Shown here: positions 9,805 through 21,327 of the stretch, in pieces | How positions within the stretch are numbered: position 1 is the stretch's first letter | Layout of the letters: each line of letters starts with the position of its first letter | Source of the DNA: Chlorocebus sabaeus | Taxonomy: Eukaryota; Chordata; Mammalia; Primates; Cercopithecidae | Direction of reading: 5' to 3' | Assembly: GCF_047675955.1 (NCBI RefSeq) | Contig: NW_027327637.1 | Location: 992,001 to 1,056,000, forward strand | Length of the DNA stretch: 64,000 bases | Made by a program: the position numbers and the translations under genes | Notes under the pieces: model-generated | Seen by the model: only the letters and a program-made list of their open reading frames with translations | Database searches by the model: none | What the model was told of the DNA's origin: nothing

Positions 9805-11008
9805 GAAAAAGTAAATATCTTCCGTTCAAAACTGGAAAGAAGCTTTCTGAGAAACTGCTCTGTGTTCTGTTAATTCATCTCACAGAGTTACATCTTTCCC
9901 TTCAAGAAGCCTTTCGCTAAGGCTGTTCTTGTGGAATTGGCAAAGGGATATTTGGAAGCCCTTAGAGGGCTATGGTGAAAAAGGAAATATCTTCCGTTGA
10001 AAACTGGAAAGAAGCTTTCTGAGAAACTGCTCTGTGTTCTGTTAATTCATCTCACAGAGTTACATCTTTCCCTTCAAGAAGCCTTTCGCTAAGGCTGTTC
10101 TTGTGGAATTGGCAAAGGGATATTTGGAAGCCCATAGAGGGCTATGTTGAAAAAGGAAATATCTTCCGTTCAAAACTGGAGAGAAGCTTTCTGAGAAACT
10201 GCTCTGTGTTCTGTTAATTCATCTCACAGAGTTACATCTTTACCTTCAAGAAGCCTTTCGCTAAGCCTGTTCTTGTGGAATTGGCAAAGGGATATTTCGA
10301 AGCCCATAGAGGGCTATGGTGAAAAAGGAAATATCTTCCGTTCAAAACTGGAAAGAAGCTTTCTGAGAAACTGCTCTGTGTTCTGTTAATTCATCTCACA
10401 GAGTTACATCTTTCCCTTCAAGAAGCCTTTCGCTAAGGCTGGTCTTGTGGAATTGGCAAAGGGATATTTGGAAGCCCATAGAGGGCTATGGTGAAAAAGG
10501 AAATATCTTTCGTTCAAAACTGGAAAGAAGCTTTCTGAGAAACTGCTCTGTGTTCTGTTAATTCATCTCACAGAGTTACATCTTTCCCTTCAAGAAGCCT
10601 TTCGCTAAGCCTGTTCTTGTGGAATTGGCAAAGGGATATTTGGAAGCCCATAGAGGGCTATGGTGAAAAAGGAAATATCTTCCGTTCAAAACTGGAAAGA
10701 AGCTTTCTGAGAAACTGCTCTGTGTTCTGTTAATTCATCTCACAGAGTTACATCTTTCCCTTCAAGAAGCCTTTCGCTAAGGCTGTTCTTGTGGAATTGG
10801 CAAAGGGATATTTGGAAGCCCATAGAGGGCTATGGTGAAAAAGGAAATATCTTCCGTTCAAAACTGGAAAGAAGCTTTCTGAGAAACTGCTCTGTGTTCT
10901 GTTAATTCATCTCACAGAGTTACATCTTTAACTTCAAGAAGCCTTTCTCTAAGGCTGTTGTTGTGGAATTGGCAAAGGGATATTTGGAAGCCCATAGAGG
11001 GCTACGGT
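9805..11008 (+). repeat. Seven monomers following the divergent pair; 36-mer-spaced copy 1
   Basis: The order is gtaaatat/cccttag, gttgaaaac/ctatgttg, ggagag/tttaccttc/taagcctg/ttcgaag, gctggtcttg, atctttcg/taagcctg, near-consensus, then tttaacttc/tttctctaagg/ttgttgtgg. With the pair before it, the series recurs from 15653, at 6192 bp or 36 monomers. Confidence 0.8.
10508..10524 (+). promoter_or_regulatory. CENP-B-box-like sequence, 8 of 9 essential bases, off the usual position
   Basis: TTTCGTTCAAAACTGGA aligned to the CENP-B box NTTCGNNNNANNCGGGN matches TTCG, the central A, and three of the four CGGG positions. The one miss is T for the first G of CGGG. It is made by the variant atctttcg in place of atcttccg, about 26 bases downstream of the pJ-alpha/CENP-B position. 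Another copy is at 13260-13276, and I find roughly 30 such monomers, including near 22376, 24090, 24262, 24434, 29080, 36130, 42152, 47130, 52642 and 60040. The ordinary monomer scores 7 of 9. With an essential base missing, binding is doubtful; this is a sequence resemblance only. Confidence 0.45.
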
Positions 11009-13244
11009 GAAAAAGGAAATATCTTCCGTTCAAAACTGGAAAGAAGCTTTCTGAGAAACTGCTCTGTGTTCTGTTAATTCATCTCACAGAGTTACATCTT
11101 TCCCTTCAAGAAGCCTTTCGCTTAGGCTGTTCTTGTGGAATTGGCAAATGGATATTTGGAAGCCCATAGAGGGCTATGGTGAAAAAGGAAATATCTTCCG
11201 TTCAAAACTGGAAAGAAGCTTTCTGAGAAACTGCTCTGTGTTCTGTTAATTCATCTCACAGAGTTACATCTTTCCCTTCAAGAAGCCTTTCGCTAAGGCT
11301 GTTCTTGTGGAATTGGCAAAGGGATATTTGGAAGCCCATAGAGGGCTATGGTGAAAAAGGAAATATCTTCCGTTCAAAACTGGAGAGAAGCTTTCTGAGA
11401 AACTGCTCTGTGTTCGGTTAATTCATCTCACAGAGTTACATCTTTCCTTTCAAGAAGCCTTTCGCTAACGCTGTTCTTGTGGAATTGGCACAGGGATATT
11501 TGGAAGCCCATAGAGGGCTATGGTGAAAAAGGAAATATCTTCCGTTCAAAACTGGAAAGAAGCTTTCTGAGAAACTGCTCTGTGTTCTGTTAATTAATCT
11601 CACAGAGTTACATCTTTCCCTTCAAGAAGCCTTTCGCTAAGGCTGTTCTTGTGGAATTGGCAAAGGGATATTTGGAAGCCCATAGAGGGCTATGGTGAAA
11701 AAGGAAATATCTTCCGTTCAAAACTGGAAAGAAGCTTTCTGAGAAACTGCTCTGTGTTCTGTTAATTCATCTCACAGAGTTACATCTTTAACTTCAAGAA
11801 GCCTTTCGCTAAGCCTGTTCTTGTGGAATTGGCAAAGGGATATTTGGAAGCCCATAGAGGGCTATGATGAAAAAGGAAATATCTTCCGTTGAAAACTGGA
11901 ATGAAGCTTTCTCAGAAACTGCTCTGTGTTCTTTTAATTCATCTCACAGAATTACATCTTTCCCTTCAAGAAGCCTTTCGCTAAGGCTCTTCTTGTGAAA
12001 TTGGCAAAGGGATATTTGGAAGCCCATGAAGGGCTATGGTGAAGAAGGAAATACCTTCCGTTCAAAAGTGGAAAGAAGCTTTCTGAGAAACTGCTCTGTG
12101 TTCTGTTAATTCATCTCACAGAGTTACATCTTTCCCTTCAAGAAGCTTTTCGCTAAGGCTGTTCTTGTGGAACTGGCAAAGGGATATTTGGAAGCCCATA
12201 GAGGGCTATGGTGAAAAAGGAATTATCTTCCGTTCAAAACTGGAAAGAAGCTTTCTGAGAAACTGCTCTGTGTTCTGTTAAATCATCTCACAGAGTTACA
12301 TCTTTCCTTTCAAGAAGCCTTTCGCTAAGGCTGCTCTTGTGGAATTGGCAAAGGGATATTTGGAAGCCCTTAGAGGGCTATGGTGAAAAAGGAAATATCT
12401 TCCGTTCAAAACTGGAAAGAAGCTTTCTGAGAAACTGCTCTGTGTTCTGTTAATTCATCTCACAGAGTTACATCTTTAACTTCAAGAAGCCTTTCGCTAA
12501 GGCTGCCCTTGTGGAATTGGCAAAGGGATATTTGGAAGCCCATAGAGGGCTACGGTGAAAAAGGAAATATCTTCCGTTCAAAACTGGAAAGAAGCTTTCT
12601 GAGAAACTGCTCTGTGTTCTGTTAATTCATCTCACAGAGTTACATCTTTCCCTTCAGGAAGCCTTTCGCTAAGGCTGTTCTTGTGGAATTGGCAAAGGGA
12701 TATTTGGAAGCCCATAGAGGGCTATGGTGAAAAAGGAAATATCTTCCGTTCAAAACTGGAGAGAAGCTTTCTGAGAAACTGTTCTATGTTCTGTTAATTC
12801 ATCTCACAGAGTTACATCTTTCCCTTCAAGAAGCCTTTCGCTAAGGCTCTTCTTGTGGAATTGGCAAAGGGATATTTGGAAGCCCATAGAGGGCTATGGT
12901 GAAAAAGGAAATATCTTCCGTTCAAAACTGGAAAGAAGCTTTCTGAGAAACTGCTCTGTGTTCTGTTAATTCATCTCACAGAGTTACATCTTTACCTTCA
13001 AGAAGCCTTTCGCTTAGGCTGTTCTTGTGGAATTGGCAAAGGGATATTTGGAAGCCCATAGAGGGCTATGGAGAAAAAGGAAATATCTTCCGTTCAAAAC
13101 TGGAAAGAAGCTTTCTGAGAAACTGTTCTATGTTCTGTTAATTCATCTCACAGAGTTACATCTTTCCCTTCAAGAAGCCTTTCGCTAAGGCTGTTCTTGT
13201 GGAATTGGCAAAGGGATATTTGGAAGCCCATAGAAGGCTATGGT
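11009..13244 (+). repeat. Mixed monomers with a second divergent pair
   Basis: This stretch of 13 units holds: a cgcttagg/caaatgg unit (11009), ttcggtt/taacgctg with cacagg (11353), the second divergent pair (11869-12212, second unit with gaactggc), ggaattatc (12213), gctgcccttg/ctacggtg (12385), ggagag/ttctatg/ctcttcttg (12729) and tttaccttc/ctatggag (12901). The last six units parallel 8257-9288, so this is another diverged copy of that haplotype. No non-satellite sequence is present. Confidence 0.8.
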
Positions 13245-14276
13245 GAAAAAGGAAATATCTTTCGTTCAAAACTGGAAAGAAGCTTTCTGAGAAACTGCTC
13301 TGTGTTCTGTTAATTCATCTCACAGAGTTACATCTTTCCCTTCAAGAAGCCTTTCGCTAAGGCTGTTCTTGTGGAATTGGCAAAGGGATATTTGGAAGCC
13401 CATAGAGGGCTATGGTGAAAAAGGAAATATTTTCCGTTCAAAACTGGAAAGAAGCTTTCTGAGAAACTGCTCTGTGTTCTGTTAATTCATCTCACAGAGT
13501 TACATCTATCCTTTCAAGAAGCCTTTCGCTAACGCTGTTCTTGTGGAATTGGCAAAGGGATATTTGGAAGCCCATAGAGGGCTATGGTGAAAAAGGAAAT
13601 ATCTTCCGTTCAAAACTGGAAAGAAGCTTTCTGAGAAACTGCTCTGTGTTCTGTTAATTCATCTCACAGAGTTACATCTTTCCCTTCAAGAAGCCTTTCG
13701 CTAAGGCTGTTCTTGTGGAATTGGCAAAGGGATATTTGGAAGCCCATAGAGGGCTATGGTGAAAAAGGAAATATCTTCCGTTCAAAACTGGAAAGAAGCT
13801 TTCTGAGAAACTGCTCTGTGTTCTGTTAATTCATCTCACAGAGTTACATCTTTCCCTTCAAGAAGCCTTTCGCTAAGGCTGTTCTTGTGGAATTGGCAAA
13901 GGGATATTTGGAAGCCCATAGAGGGCTATGGTGGAAAAGGAAATATCTTCCGTTCAAAACTGGAGAGAAGCTTTCTGAGAAACTGTTCTATGTTCTGTTA
14001 ATTCATCTCACAGAGTTACATCTTTCCCTTCAAGAAGCCTTTCGCTAAGGCTGTTCTTGTGGAATTGGCAAAGGGATATTTGGAAGCCCATAGAGGGCTA
14101 TGGTGAAAAAGGAAATATCTTCCGTTCAAAACTGGAAAGAAGCTTTCTGAGAAACTGCTCTGTGTTCTGTTAATTCATCTCACAGAGTTACATCTTTAAC
14201 TTCAAGAAGCCTTTCGCTAAGGCTGTTCTTGTGGAATTGGCAAAGGGATATTTGGAAGCCCATAGAGGGCTATGGT
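13245..14276 (+). repeat. Six-monomer haplotype atctttcg / tatcctttc / ggagag / tttaacttc
   Basis: The order is atctttcg; atattttccg with tatcctttc and taacgctg; two near-consensus units; ggagag with ttctatg; tttaacttc. It is usually preceded by a ctatggag junction and a ttctatg unit. The same order is found near 22360, 25970, 29066, 30786 and 33200. A partial form without the first unit occurs at 1549. Confidence 0.8.
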
Positions 14277-15652
14277 GAAAAAGGAAATATCTTCCGTTCA
14301 AAACTGGAAAGAAGCTTTCTGAGAAACTGCTCTGTGTTCTGTTAATTCATCTCACAGAGTTACATCTTTACCTTCAAGAAGCCTTTCGCTAAGGCTGTAC
14401 TTGTGGAATTGGCAAAGGGATATTTGGAAGCCCATAGAGGGCTATGGTGAAAAAGGAAATATCTTCCGTTCAAAACTGGAAAGAAGCTTTCTGAGAAACT
14501 GCTCTGTGTTCTGTTAATTCATCTCACAGAGTTACATCTTTCCCTTCAAGAAGTCTTTCGCTAAGGCTGTTCTTGTGGAATTGGCAAAGGGATATTTGGA
14601 AGCCCATATAGGGCTATGGTGAAAAAGGAAATATCTTCCGTTCAAAACTGGAAAGAAGCTTTCTGAGAAACTGCTCTGTGTTCTGTTAATTCATCTCACA
14701 GAGTTACATCTTTAACTTCAAGAAACCTTTCGCTAAGGCTGTTCTTGTGGAACTGGCAAAGGGATATTTGGAAGCCCATAGAGGGCTATGTTGAAAAAGG
14801 AAATATCTTCCGTTCAAACCTGGAAAGAAGCTTTCTGAGAAACTGCTCTGTGTTCTGTTAATTCATGTCACAGAGTTACATCTTTCCCTTCAGGAAGCCT
14901 TTCGCTAAGGCTGTTCTTGTGGAATTGGCAAAGGGATATTTGGAAGCCCATAGAGGGCTATGGTGAAAAAGGAAATATCTTCCGTTCAAAACTGGAAAGA
15001 AGCTTTCTGAGAAACTGCTCTGTGTTCTGTTAATTCATCTCACAGAGTTACATCTTTCCCTTCAAGAAGCCTTTCGCTAAGGCTGTTCTTTTTGAATTGG
15101 CAAATTGATATTTGGAAGCCCATAGAGGGCTATGTTGAAAAATGAAATATCTTCCGTTCAAAACTGGAAAGAAGCTTTCTGAGAAACTGCTCGGTGTTCT
15201 GTTAATTCATCTCAACGAGTTACATCTTTCCCTTCAAGAAGCCTTTCGCTTAGGCTGTTCTTGTGGAATTGGCAAAGGGATATTTGGAAGCCCATAGAGG
15301 GCTATGTTGAAAAAGGAAATAGCTTCCGTTCAAAACTGGAAAGAAGCTTTCTGAGAAACTGCTCTGTGTTCTGTTAATTCATCTCACAGAGTTACATCTT
15401 TCCCTTCAAGAAGCCTTTCGCTAAGGCTGTTCTTGTGGAATTGGCAAAGGGATATTTGGAAGCCCATAGAGGGCTATGGTGAAAAAGGAAATATCTTTCG
15501 TTCAAAACTGGAAAGAAGCTTTCTGAGAAACTGCTCTGTGTTCTGTTAATTCATCTCACAGAGTTACATCTTTCCTTTCAAGAAGCCTTCCGCTAACGCT
15601 GTTCTTGTGGAATTGGCAAAGGGATATTTGGAAGCCCATAGAGGGCTATGGT
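14277..15652 (+). repeat. Relative of the 3785 block, then ctcaacgag unit
   Basis: Marks in order: tttaccttc/gtacttg, aagtctttc, gaactggc/ctatgttg, aacctgg/catgtcac/caggaag, ttctttttgaattggcaaatt near 15085, ctcaacgag/cgcttagg near 15211, agcttccg, and atctttcg/ccttccgctaacg near 15590. The first five match 3785-4644. The ctcaacgag mark joins this series to 19952-20639, 26830-27173 and about 32690. Confidence 0.8.
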
Positions 15653-17199
15653 GAAAAAGGAAATATCTTCCGTTGAAAACTGGAATGAAGCTTTCTCAGA
15701 AACTGCTCTGTGTTCTTTTAATTCATCTCACAGAATTACATCTTTCCCTTCAAGAAGCCTTTCGCTAAGGCTCTTCTTGTGGAATTGGCAAAGGGATATT
15801 TGGAAGCCCATGAAGGGCTATGGTGAAGAAGGAAATACCTTCCGTTCAAAAGTGGAAAGAAGCTTTCTGAGAAACTGCTCTGTGTTCTGTTAATTCATCT
15901 AGCAGAGTTACATCTCTTCCTTCAAGAAGCCTTTCGCTAAGGCTGTTCTTGTAGAATTGGCAAAGGGATATTTGGAAGCCCATAGATTGCTATGGTGAAA
16001 AAGTAAATATCTTCCGTTCAAAACTGGAAAGAAGCTTTCTGAGAAACTGCTCTGTGTTCTGTTAATTCATCTCACAGAGTTACATCTTTCCCTTCAAGAA
16101 GTCTTTCGCTAAGGCTGTTCTTGTGGAATTGGCAAAGGGATATTTGGAAGCCCTTAGAGGGCTATGGTGAAAAAGGAAATATCTTCCGTTGAAAACTGGA
16201 AAGAAGCTTTCTGAGAAACTGCTCTGTGTTCTGTTAATTCATCTCACAGAGTTACATCTTTCCCTTCAAGAAGCCTTTCGCTAAGGCTCTTCTTGTGGAA
16301 TTGGCAAAGGGATATTTGGAAGCCCATAGAGGGCTATGTTGAAAAAGGAAATATCTTCCGTTCAAAACTGGAGAGAACTTTCTGAGAAACTGCTCTGTGT
16401 TCTGTTAATTCATCTCACACAGTTACATCTTTACCTTCAAGAAGCCTTTCGCTAAGCCTGTTCTTGTGGAATTGGCAAAGGGATATTTCGAAGCCCATAG
16501 AGGGCTATGGTGAAAAAGGAAATATCTTCCGTTCAAAACTGGAAAGAAGCTTTCTGAGAAACTGCTCTGTGTTCTGTTAATTCATCTCACAGAGTTACAT
16601 CTTTCCCTTCAAGAAGCCTTTCGCTAAGGCTGTTCTTGTGGAATTGGCAAAGGGATATTTGGAAGCCCATAGAGGGCTATGGTGAAAAAGGAAATATCTT
16701 TCGTTCAAAACTGGAAAGAAGCTTTCTGAGAAACTGCTCTGTGTTCTGTTAATTCATCTCACAGAGTTACATCTTTCCCTTCAAGAAGCCTTTCGCTAAG
16801 CCTGTTCTTGTGGAATTGGCAAAGGGATATTTGGAAGCCCATAGAGGGCTATGGTGAAAAAGGAAATATCTTCCGTTCAAAACTGGAAAGAAGCTTTCTG
16901 AGAAACTGCTCTGTGTTCTGTTAATTCATCTCACAGAGTTACATCTTTAACTTCAAGAAGCCTTTCGCTAAGGCTGTTCTTGTGGAATTGGCAAAGGGAT
17001 ATTTGGAAGCCCATAGAGGGCTATGGTGAAAAAGGAAATATCTTCCGTTCAAAACTGGAAAGAAGCTTTCTGAGAAACTGCTCTGTGTTCTGTTAATTCA
17101 TCTCACAGAGTTACATCTTTAACTTCAAGAAGCCTTTCTCTAAGGCTGTTGTTGTGGAATTGGCAAAGGGATATTTGGAAGCCCATAGAGGGCTATGGT
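15653..17199 (+). repeat. Divergent pair plus seven monomers; 36-mer-spaced copy 2
   Basis: The series of 9461-11008 is repeated at +6192 bp. Private differences include aagtctttc at about 16100, ctcttcttg at about 16290 and cacacag near 16417. One base is lost in gaagctt at 16377/16378, which shifts the phase by one for the rest of the window. A chance 81-codon frame starts at 15648. Confidence 0.85.
16377..16378 (+). other. One-base deletion in a monomer (gaagctt to gaactt)
   Basis: The phase of gaaaaagg moves from 16341 to 16512, 171 bp instead of 172, and the HindIII site of this unit is lost. It is the first of only five length changes in the window. The related unit at 10149 is full length, so this is a private event after the 36-mer duplication. 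Confidence 0.9.
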
Positions 17200-18059
17200 G
17201 AAAAAGGAAATATCTTCCGTTCAAAACTGGAAAGAAGCTTTCTGAGAAACTGCTCTGTGTTCTGTTAATTCATCTCACAGAGTTACATCTATCCCTTCAA
17301 GAAGCCTTTCGCTAAGGCTCTTCTTGTGGAATTGGCAAAGGGATATTTGGAAGCCCATGAAGGGCTATGGTGAAGAAGGAAATACCTTCCGTTCAAAAGT
17401 GGAAAGAAGCTTTCTGAGAAACTGCTCTGTGTTCTGTTAATTCATCTAGCAGAGTTACATCTCTTCCTTCAAGAAGCCTTTCGCTAAGGCTGTTCTTGTA
17501 GAATTGGCAAAGGGATATTTGGAAGCCCATAGATTGCTATGGTGAAAAAGTAAATATCTTCCGTTCAAAACTGGAAAGAAGCTTTCTGAGAAACTGCTCT
17601 GTGTTCTGTTAATTCATCTCACAGAGTTACATCTTTCCCTTCAAGAAGTCTTTCGCTAAGGCTGTTCTTGTGGAATTGGCAAAGGGATATTTGGAAGCCC
17701 TTAGAGGGCTATGGTGAAAAAGGAAATATCTTCCGTTGAAAACTGGAAAGAAGCTTTCTGAGAAACTGCTCTGTGTTCTGTTAATTCATCTCACAGAGTT
17801 ACATCTTTCCCTTCAAGAAGCCTTTCGCTAAGGCTGTTCTTGTGGAATTGGCAAAGGGATATTTGGAAGCCCATAGAGGGCTATGTTGAAAAAGGAAATA
17901 TCTTCCGTTCAAAACTGGAGAGAAGCTTTCTGAGAAACTGCTCTGTGTTCTGTTAATTCATCTCACAGAGTTACATCTTTACCTTCAAGAAGCCTTTCGC
18001 TAAGCCTGTTCTTGTGGAATTGGCAAAGGGATATTTCGAAGCCCATAGAGGGCTATGGT
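17200..18059 (+). repeat. 9-mer-spaced partial copy of 15653-16511
   Basis: Four units from 17372 (divergent second unit; gtaaat/aagtctttc/cccttag; gttgaaaac/ctatgttg; ggagag/tttaccttc/taagcctg/ttcgaag) repeat 15825-16511 at an offset of 1547 bp, nine monomers less the base deleted at 16377. The unit 17200-17371 is a hybrid. Its first half has ordinary cttccgttcaaaactgg, and from about 17320 it takes on ctcttcttg and catgaaggg, so a crossover point lies in between. Confidence 0.8.
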
Positions 18060-19435
18060 GAAAAAGGAAATATCTTCCGTTCAAAACTGGAAAGAAGCTT
18101 TCTGAGAAACTGCTCTGTGTTCTGTTAATTCATCTCACAGAGTTACATCTTTCCCTTCAAGAAGCCTTTCGCTAAGCCTGTTCTTGTGGAATTGGCAAAG
18201 GGATATTTGGAAGCCCATAGAGGGCTATGGTGAAAAAGGAAATATCTTCCGTTCAAAACTGGAAAGAAGCTTTCTGAGAAACTGCTCTGTGTTCTGTTAA
18301 TTCATCTCACAGAGTTACATCTTTCCCTTCAAGAAGCCTTTCGCTAAGGCTGTTCTTGTGGAATTGGCAAAGGGATATTTGGAAGCCCATTGAGGGCTAT
18401 GGTGAAAAAGGAAATATCTTCCGTTCAAAACTGGAAAGAAGCTTTCTGAGAAACTGCTCTGTGTTCTGTTAATTCATCTCACAGAGTTACATCTTTAACT
18501 TCAAGAAGCCTTTCTCTAAGGCTGTTGTTGTGGAATTGGCAAAGGGATATTTGGAAGCCCATAGAGGGCTATGGTGAAAAAGGAAATATCTTCCGTTCAA
18601 AACTGGAAAGAAGCTTTCTGAGAAACTGCTCTGTGTTCTGTTAATTCATCTCACAGAGTTACATCTTTCCCTTCAAGAAGCCTTTCGCTAAGGCTGTTCT
18701 TGTGGAATTGGCAAAGGGATATTTGGAAGCCCATAGAGGGCTATGGTGAAAAAGGAAATATCTTCCGTTCAAAACTGGAAAGAATCTTTCTGAGAAACTG
18801 CTCTGTGTTCTGTTAATTCATCTCACAGAGTTACATCTTTCCCTTCAAGAAGCCTTTCGCTAAGGCTGTTCTTGTGGAATTGGCAAAGGGATATTTGGAA
18901 TCCAATAGAGGGCTATGTTGAAAAAGGAAATATCTTCCGTTCAAAACTGGAGAGAAGCTTTCTGAGAAACTGCTCTGTGTTCTGTTAATTCATCTCACAG
19001 AGTTACATCTTTAACTTCAAGAAGCCTTTCGCTAAGGCTGTTCTTGTGGAATTGGCACAGGGATATTTGGAAGCCCTTAGAGGGCTATGGAGAAAAAGGA
19101 AGTATCTTCCGTTCAAAACTGGAAAGAAGCTTTCTGAGAAACTGTTCTATGTTCTGTTAATTCATCTCACAGAGTTACATCTTTCCCTTCAAGAAGCCTT
19201 TCGCTAAGGCTGTTCTTGTGGAATTGGCAAAGGGATATTTGGAAGCCCATAGAGGGCTATGGTGAAAAAGGAAATATCTTCCGTTCAAAACTGGAAAGAA
19301 GCTTTCTGAGAAACTGCTCTGTGTTCTGTTAATTCATCTCACAGAGTTCCATCTTTCCCTTCAAGAAGCCTTTCGCTAAGCCTGTTCTTGTGGAATTGGC
19401 AAAGGGATATTTGGAAGCCCATAGAGGGCTATGAT
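18060..19435 (+). repeat. Mixed alpha satellite monomers
   Basis: Eight units: two near-consensus (one with taagcctg, one with cattgagg), tttaacttc/ttgttgtgg, near-consensus, aatctttc/tccaatag/ctatgttg, ggagag/cacagg/ctatggag, aagtatc/ttctatg, and gttccatc/taagcctg/ctatgatg. The ctatgatg junction before the next divergent pair is shared with 11860, which shows that 11697-12212 and 19264-19779 are related. Confidence 0.75.
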
Positions 19436-19779
19436 GAAAAAGGAAATATCTTCCGTTGAAAACTGGAATGAAGCTTTCTCAGAAACTGCTCTGTGTTCTT
19501 TTAATTCATCTCACAGAATTACATCTTTCCCTTCAAGAAGCCTTTCGCTAAGGCTCTTCTTGTGAAATTGGCAAAGGGATATTTGGAAGCCCATGAAGGG
19601 CTATGGTGAAGAAGGAAATACCTTCCGTTCAAAAGTGGAAAGAAGCTTTCTGAGAAACTGCTCTGTGTTCTGTTAATTCATCTAGCAGAGTTACATCTCT
19701 TCCTTCAAGAAGCCTTTCGCTAAGGCTGTTCTTGTGGAACTGGCAAAGGGATATTTGGAAGCCCATAGATTGCTATGGT
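19436..19779 (+). repeat. Divergent monomer pair (fifth occurrence)
   Basis: The marks gttgaaaactggaatg, ttctcagaaac, cttttaattc, gaattac, ctcttcttg, gtgaaattgg, catgaaggg, accttcc, aaagtgg, catctagcag and atagattgct are all present. The combination ctatgatg plus gtgaaattgg links this copy to 11869-12212 more closely than to 9461 or 15653. The second unit has gaactggc. Confidence 0.85.
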
Positions 19780-21327
19780 GAAAAAGTAAATATCTTCCGT
19801 TCAAAACTGGAAAGAAGCTTTCTGAGAAACTGCTCTGTGTTCTGTTAATTCATCTCACAGAGTTACATCTTTCCCTTCAAGAAGTCTTTCGCTAAGGCTG
19901 CTCTTGTGGAATTGGCAAAGGGATATTTGGAAGCCCTTAGAGGGCTATGGTGAAAAAGGAAATATCTTCCGTTCAAAACTGGAAAGAAGCTTTCTGAGAA
20001 ACTGCTCTGTGTTCTGTTAATTCATCTCACAGAGTTACATCTTTAACTTCAAGAAGCCTTTCGCTAAGGCTGTTCTTGTGGAACTGGCAAAGGGATATTT
20101 GGAAGCCCATAGAGGGCTATGTTGAAAAAGGAAATATCTTCCGTTCAAACCTGGAAAGAAGCTTTCTGAGAAACTGCTCTGTGTTCTGTTAATTCATGTC
20201 ACAGAGTTACATCTTTCCCTTCAGGAAGCCTTTCGCTAAGGCTGTTCTTGTGGAATTGGCAAAGGGATATTTGGAAGCCCATAGAGGGCTATGGTGAAAA
20301 AGGAAATATCTTCCGTTCAAAGCTGGACAGAAGCTTTCTGAGAAACTGCTCTGTGTTCTGTTAATTCATCTCACAGAGTTACATCTTTCCCTTCAAGAAG
20401 CCTTTCGCTAAGGCTGTTCTTTTTGAATTGGCAAATTGATATTTGGAAGCCCATAGAGGGCTATGGTGAAAAAGGAAATATCTTCCGTTCAAAACTGGAA
20501 AGAAGCTTTCTGAGAAACTGCTCTGTGTTCTGTTAATTCATCTCAACGAGTTACATCTTTCCCTTCAAGAAGCCTTTCGCTTAGGCTGTTCTTGTGGAAT
20601 TGGCAAAGGGATATTTGGAAGCCCATAGAGGGCTATGTTGAAAAAGGAAATATCTTCCGTTCAAAACTGGAAAGAAGCTTTCTGAGAAACTGCTCTGTGT
20701 TCTGTTAATTCATCTCACAGAGTTACATCTTTCCCTTCAAGAAGCCTTTCGCTAAGGCTGTTCTTGTGGAATTGGCAAAGGGATATTTGGAAACCCATAG
20801 AGGGCTATGGTGAAAAAGGAAATATCTTTCGTTTAAAACTGGAAAGAAGCTTTCTGAGAAACTGCTCTGTGTTCTGTTAATTCATCTCACAGAGTTACAT
20901 CTTTCCTTTCAAGAAGCCTTTCGCTAACGCTGTTCTTGTGGAATTGGCAAAGGGATATTTGGAAGCCCATAGAGGGCTATGGTGAAAAAGGAAATATCTT
21001 CCGTTCAAAACTGGAAAGAAGCTTTCTGAGAAACTGCTCTGTGTTCTGTTAATTCATCTCACAGAGTTACATCTTTCCCTTCAAGAAGCCTTTCGCTAAG
21101 GCTGTTCTTGTGGAATTGGCAAAGGGATATTTGGAAGCCCATAGAGGGCTATGGTGAAAAAGGAAATATCTTCCGTTCAAAACTGGAAAGAAGCTTTCTG
21201 AGAAACTGCTCTGTGTTCTGTTAATTCATCTCACAGAGTTACATCTTTCCCTTCAAGAAGCCTTTCGCTAAGGCTGTTCTTGTGGAATTGGCAAAGGGAT
21301 ATTTGGAAGCCCATAGAGGGCTATGGT
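19780..21327 (+). repeat. Mixed monomers with gaactggc / aacctgg / ctcaacgag series
   Basis: After an aagtctttc/gctgctcttg unit, 19952-20639 repeats the order gaactggc/ctatgttg, aacctgg/catgtcac/caggaag, ttctttttgaattgg (with agctggacag near 20320), ctcaacgag/cgcttagg. It parallels 14621-15308 in the same four steps. Then come a consensus-like unit, an atctttcgtttaaaac unit with taacgctg, and two near-consensus units. Confidence 0.75.
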
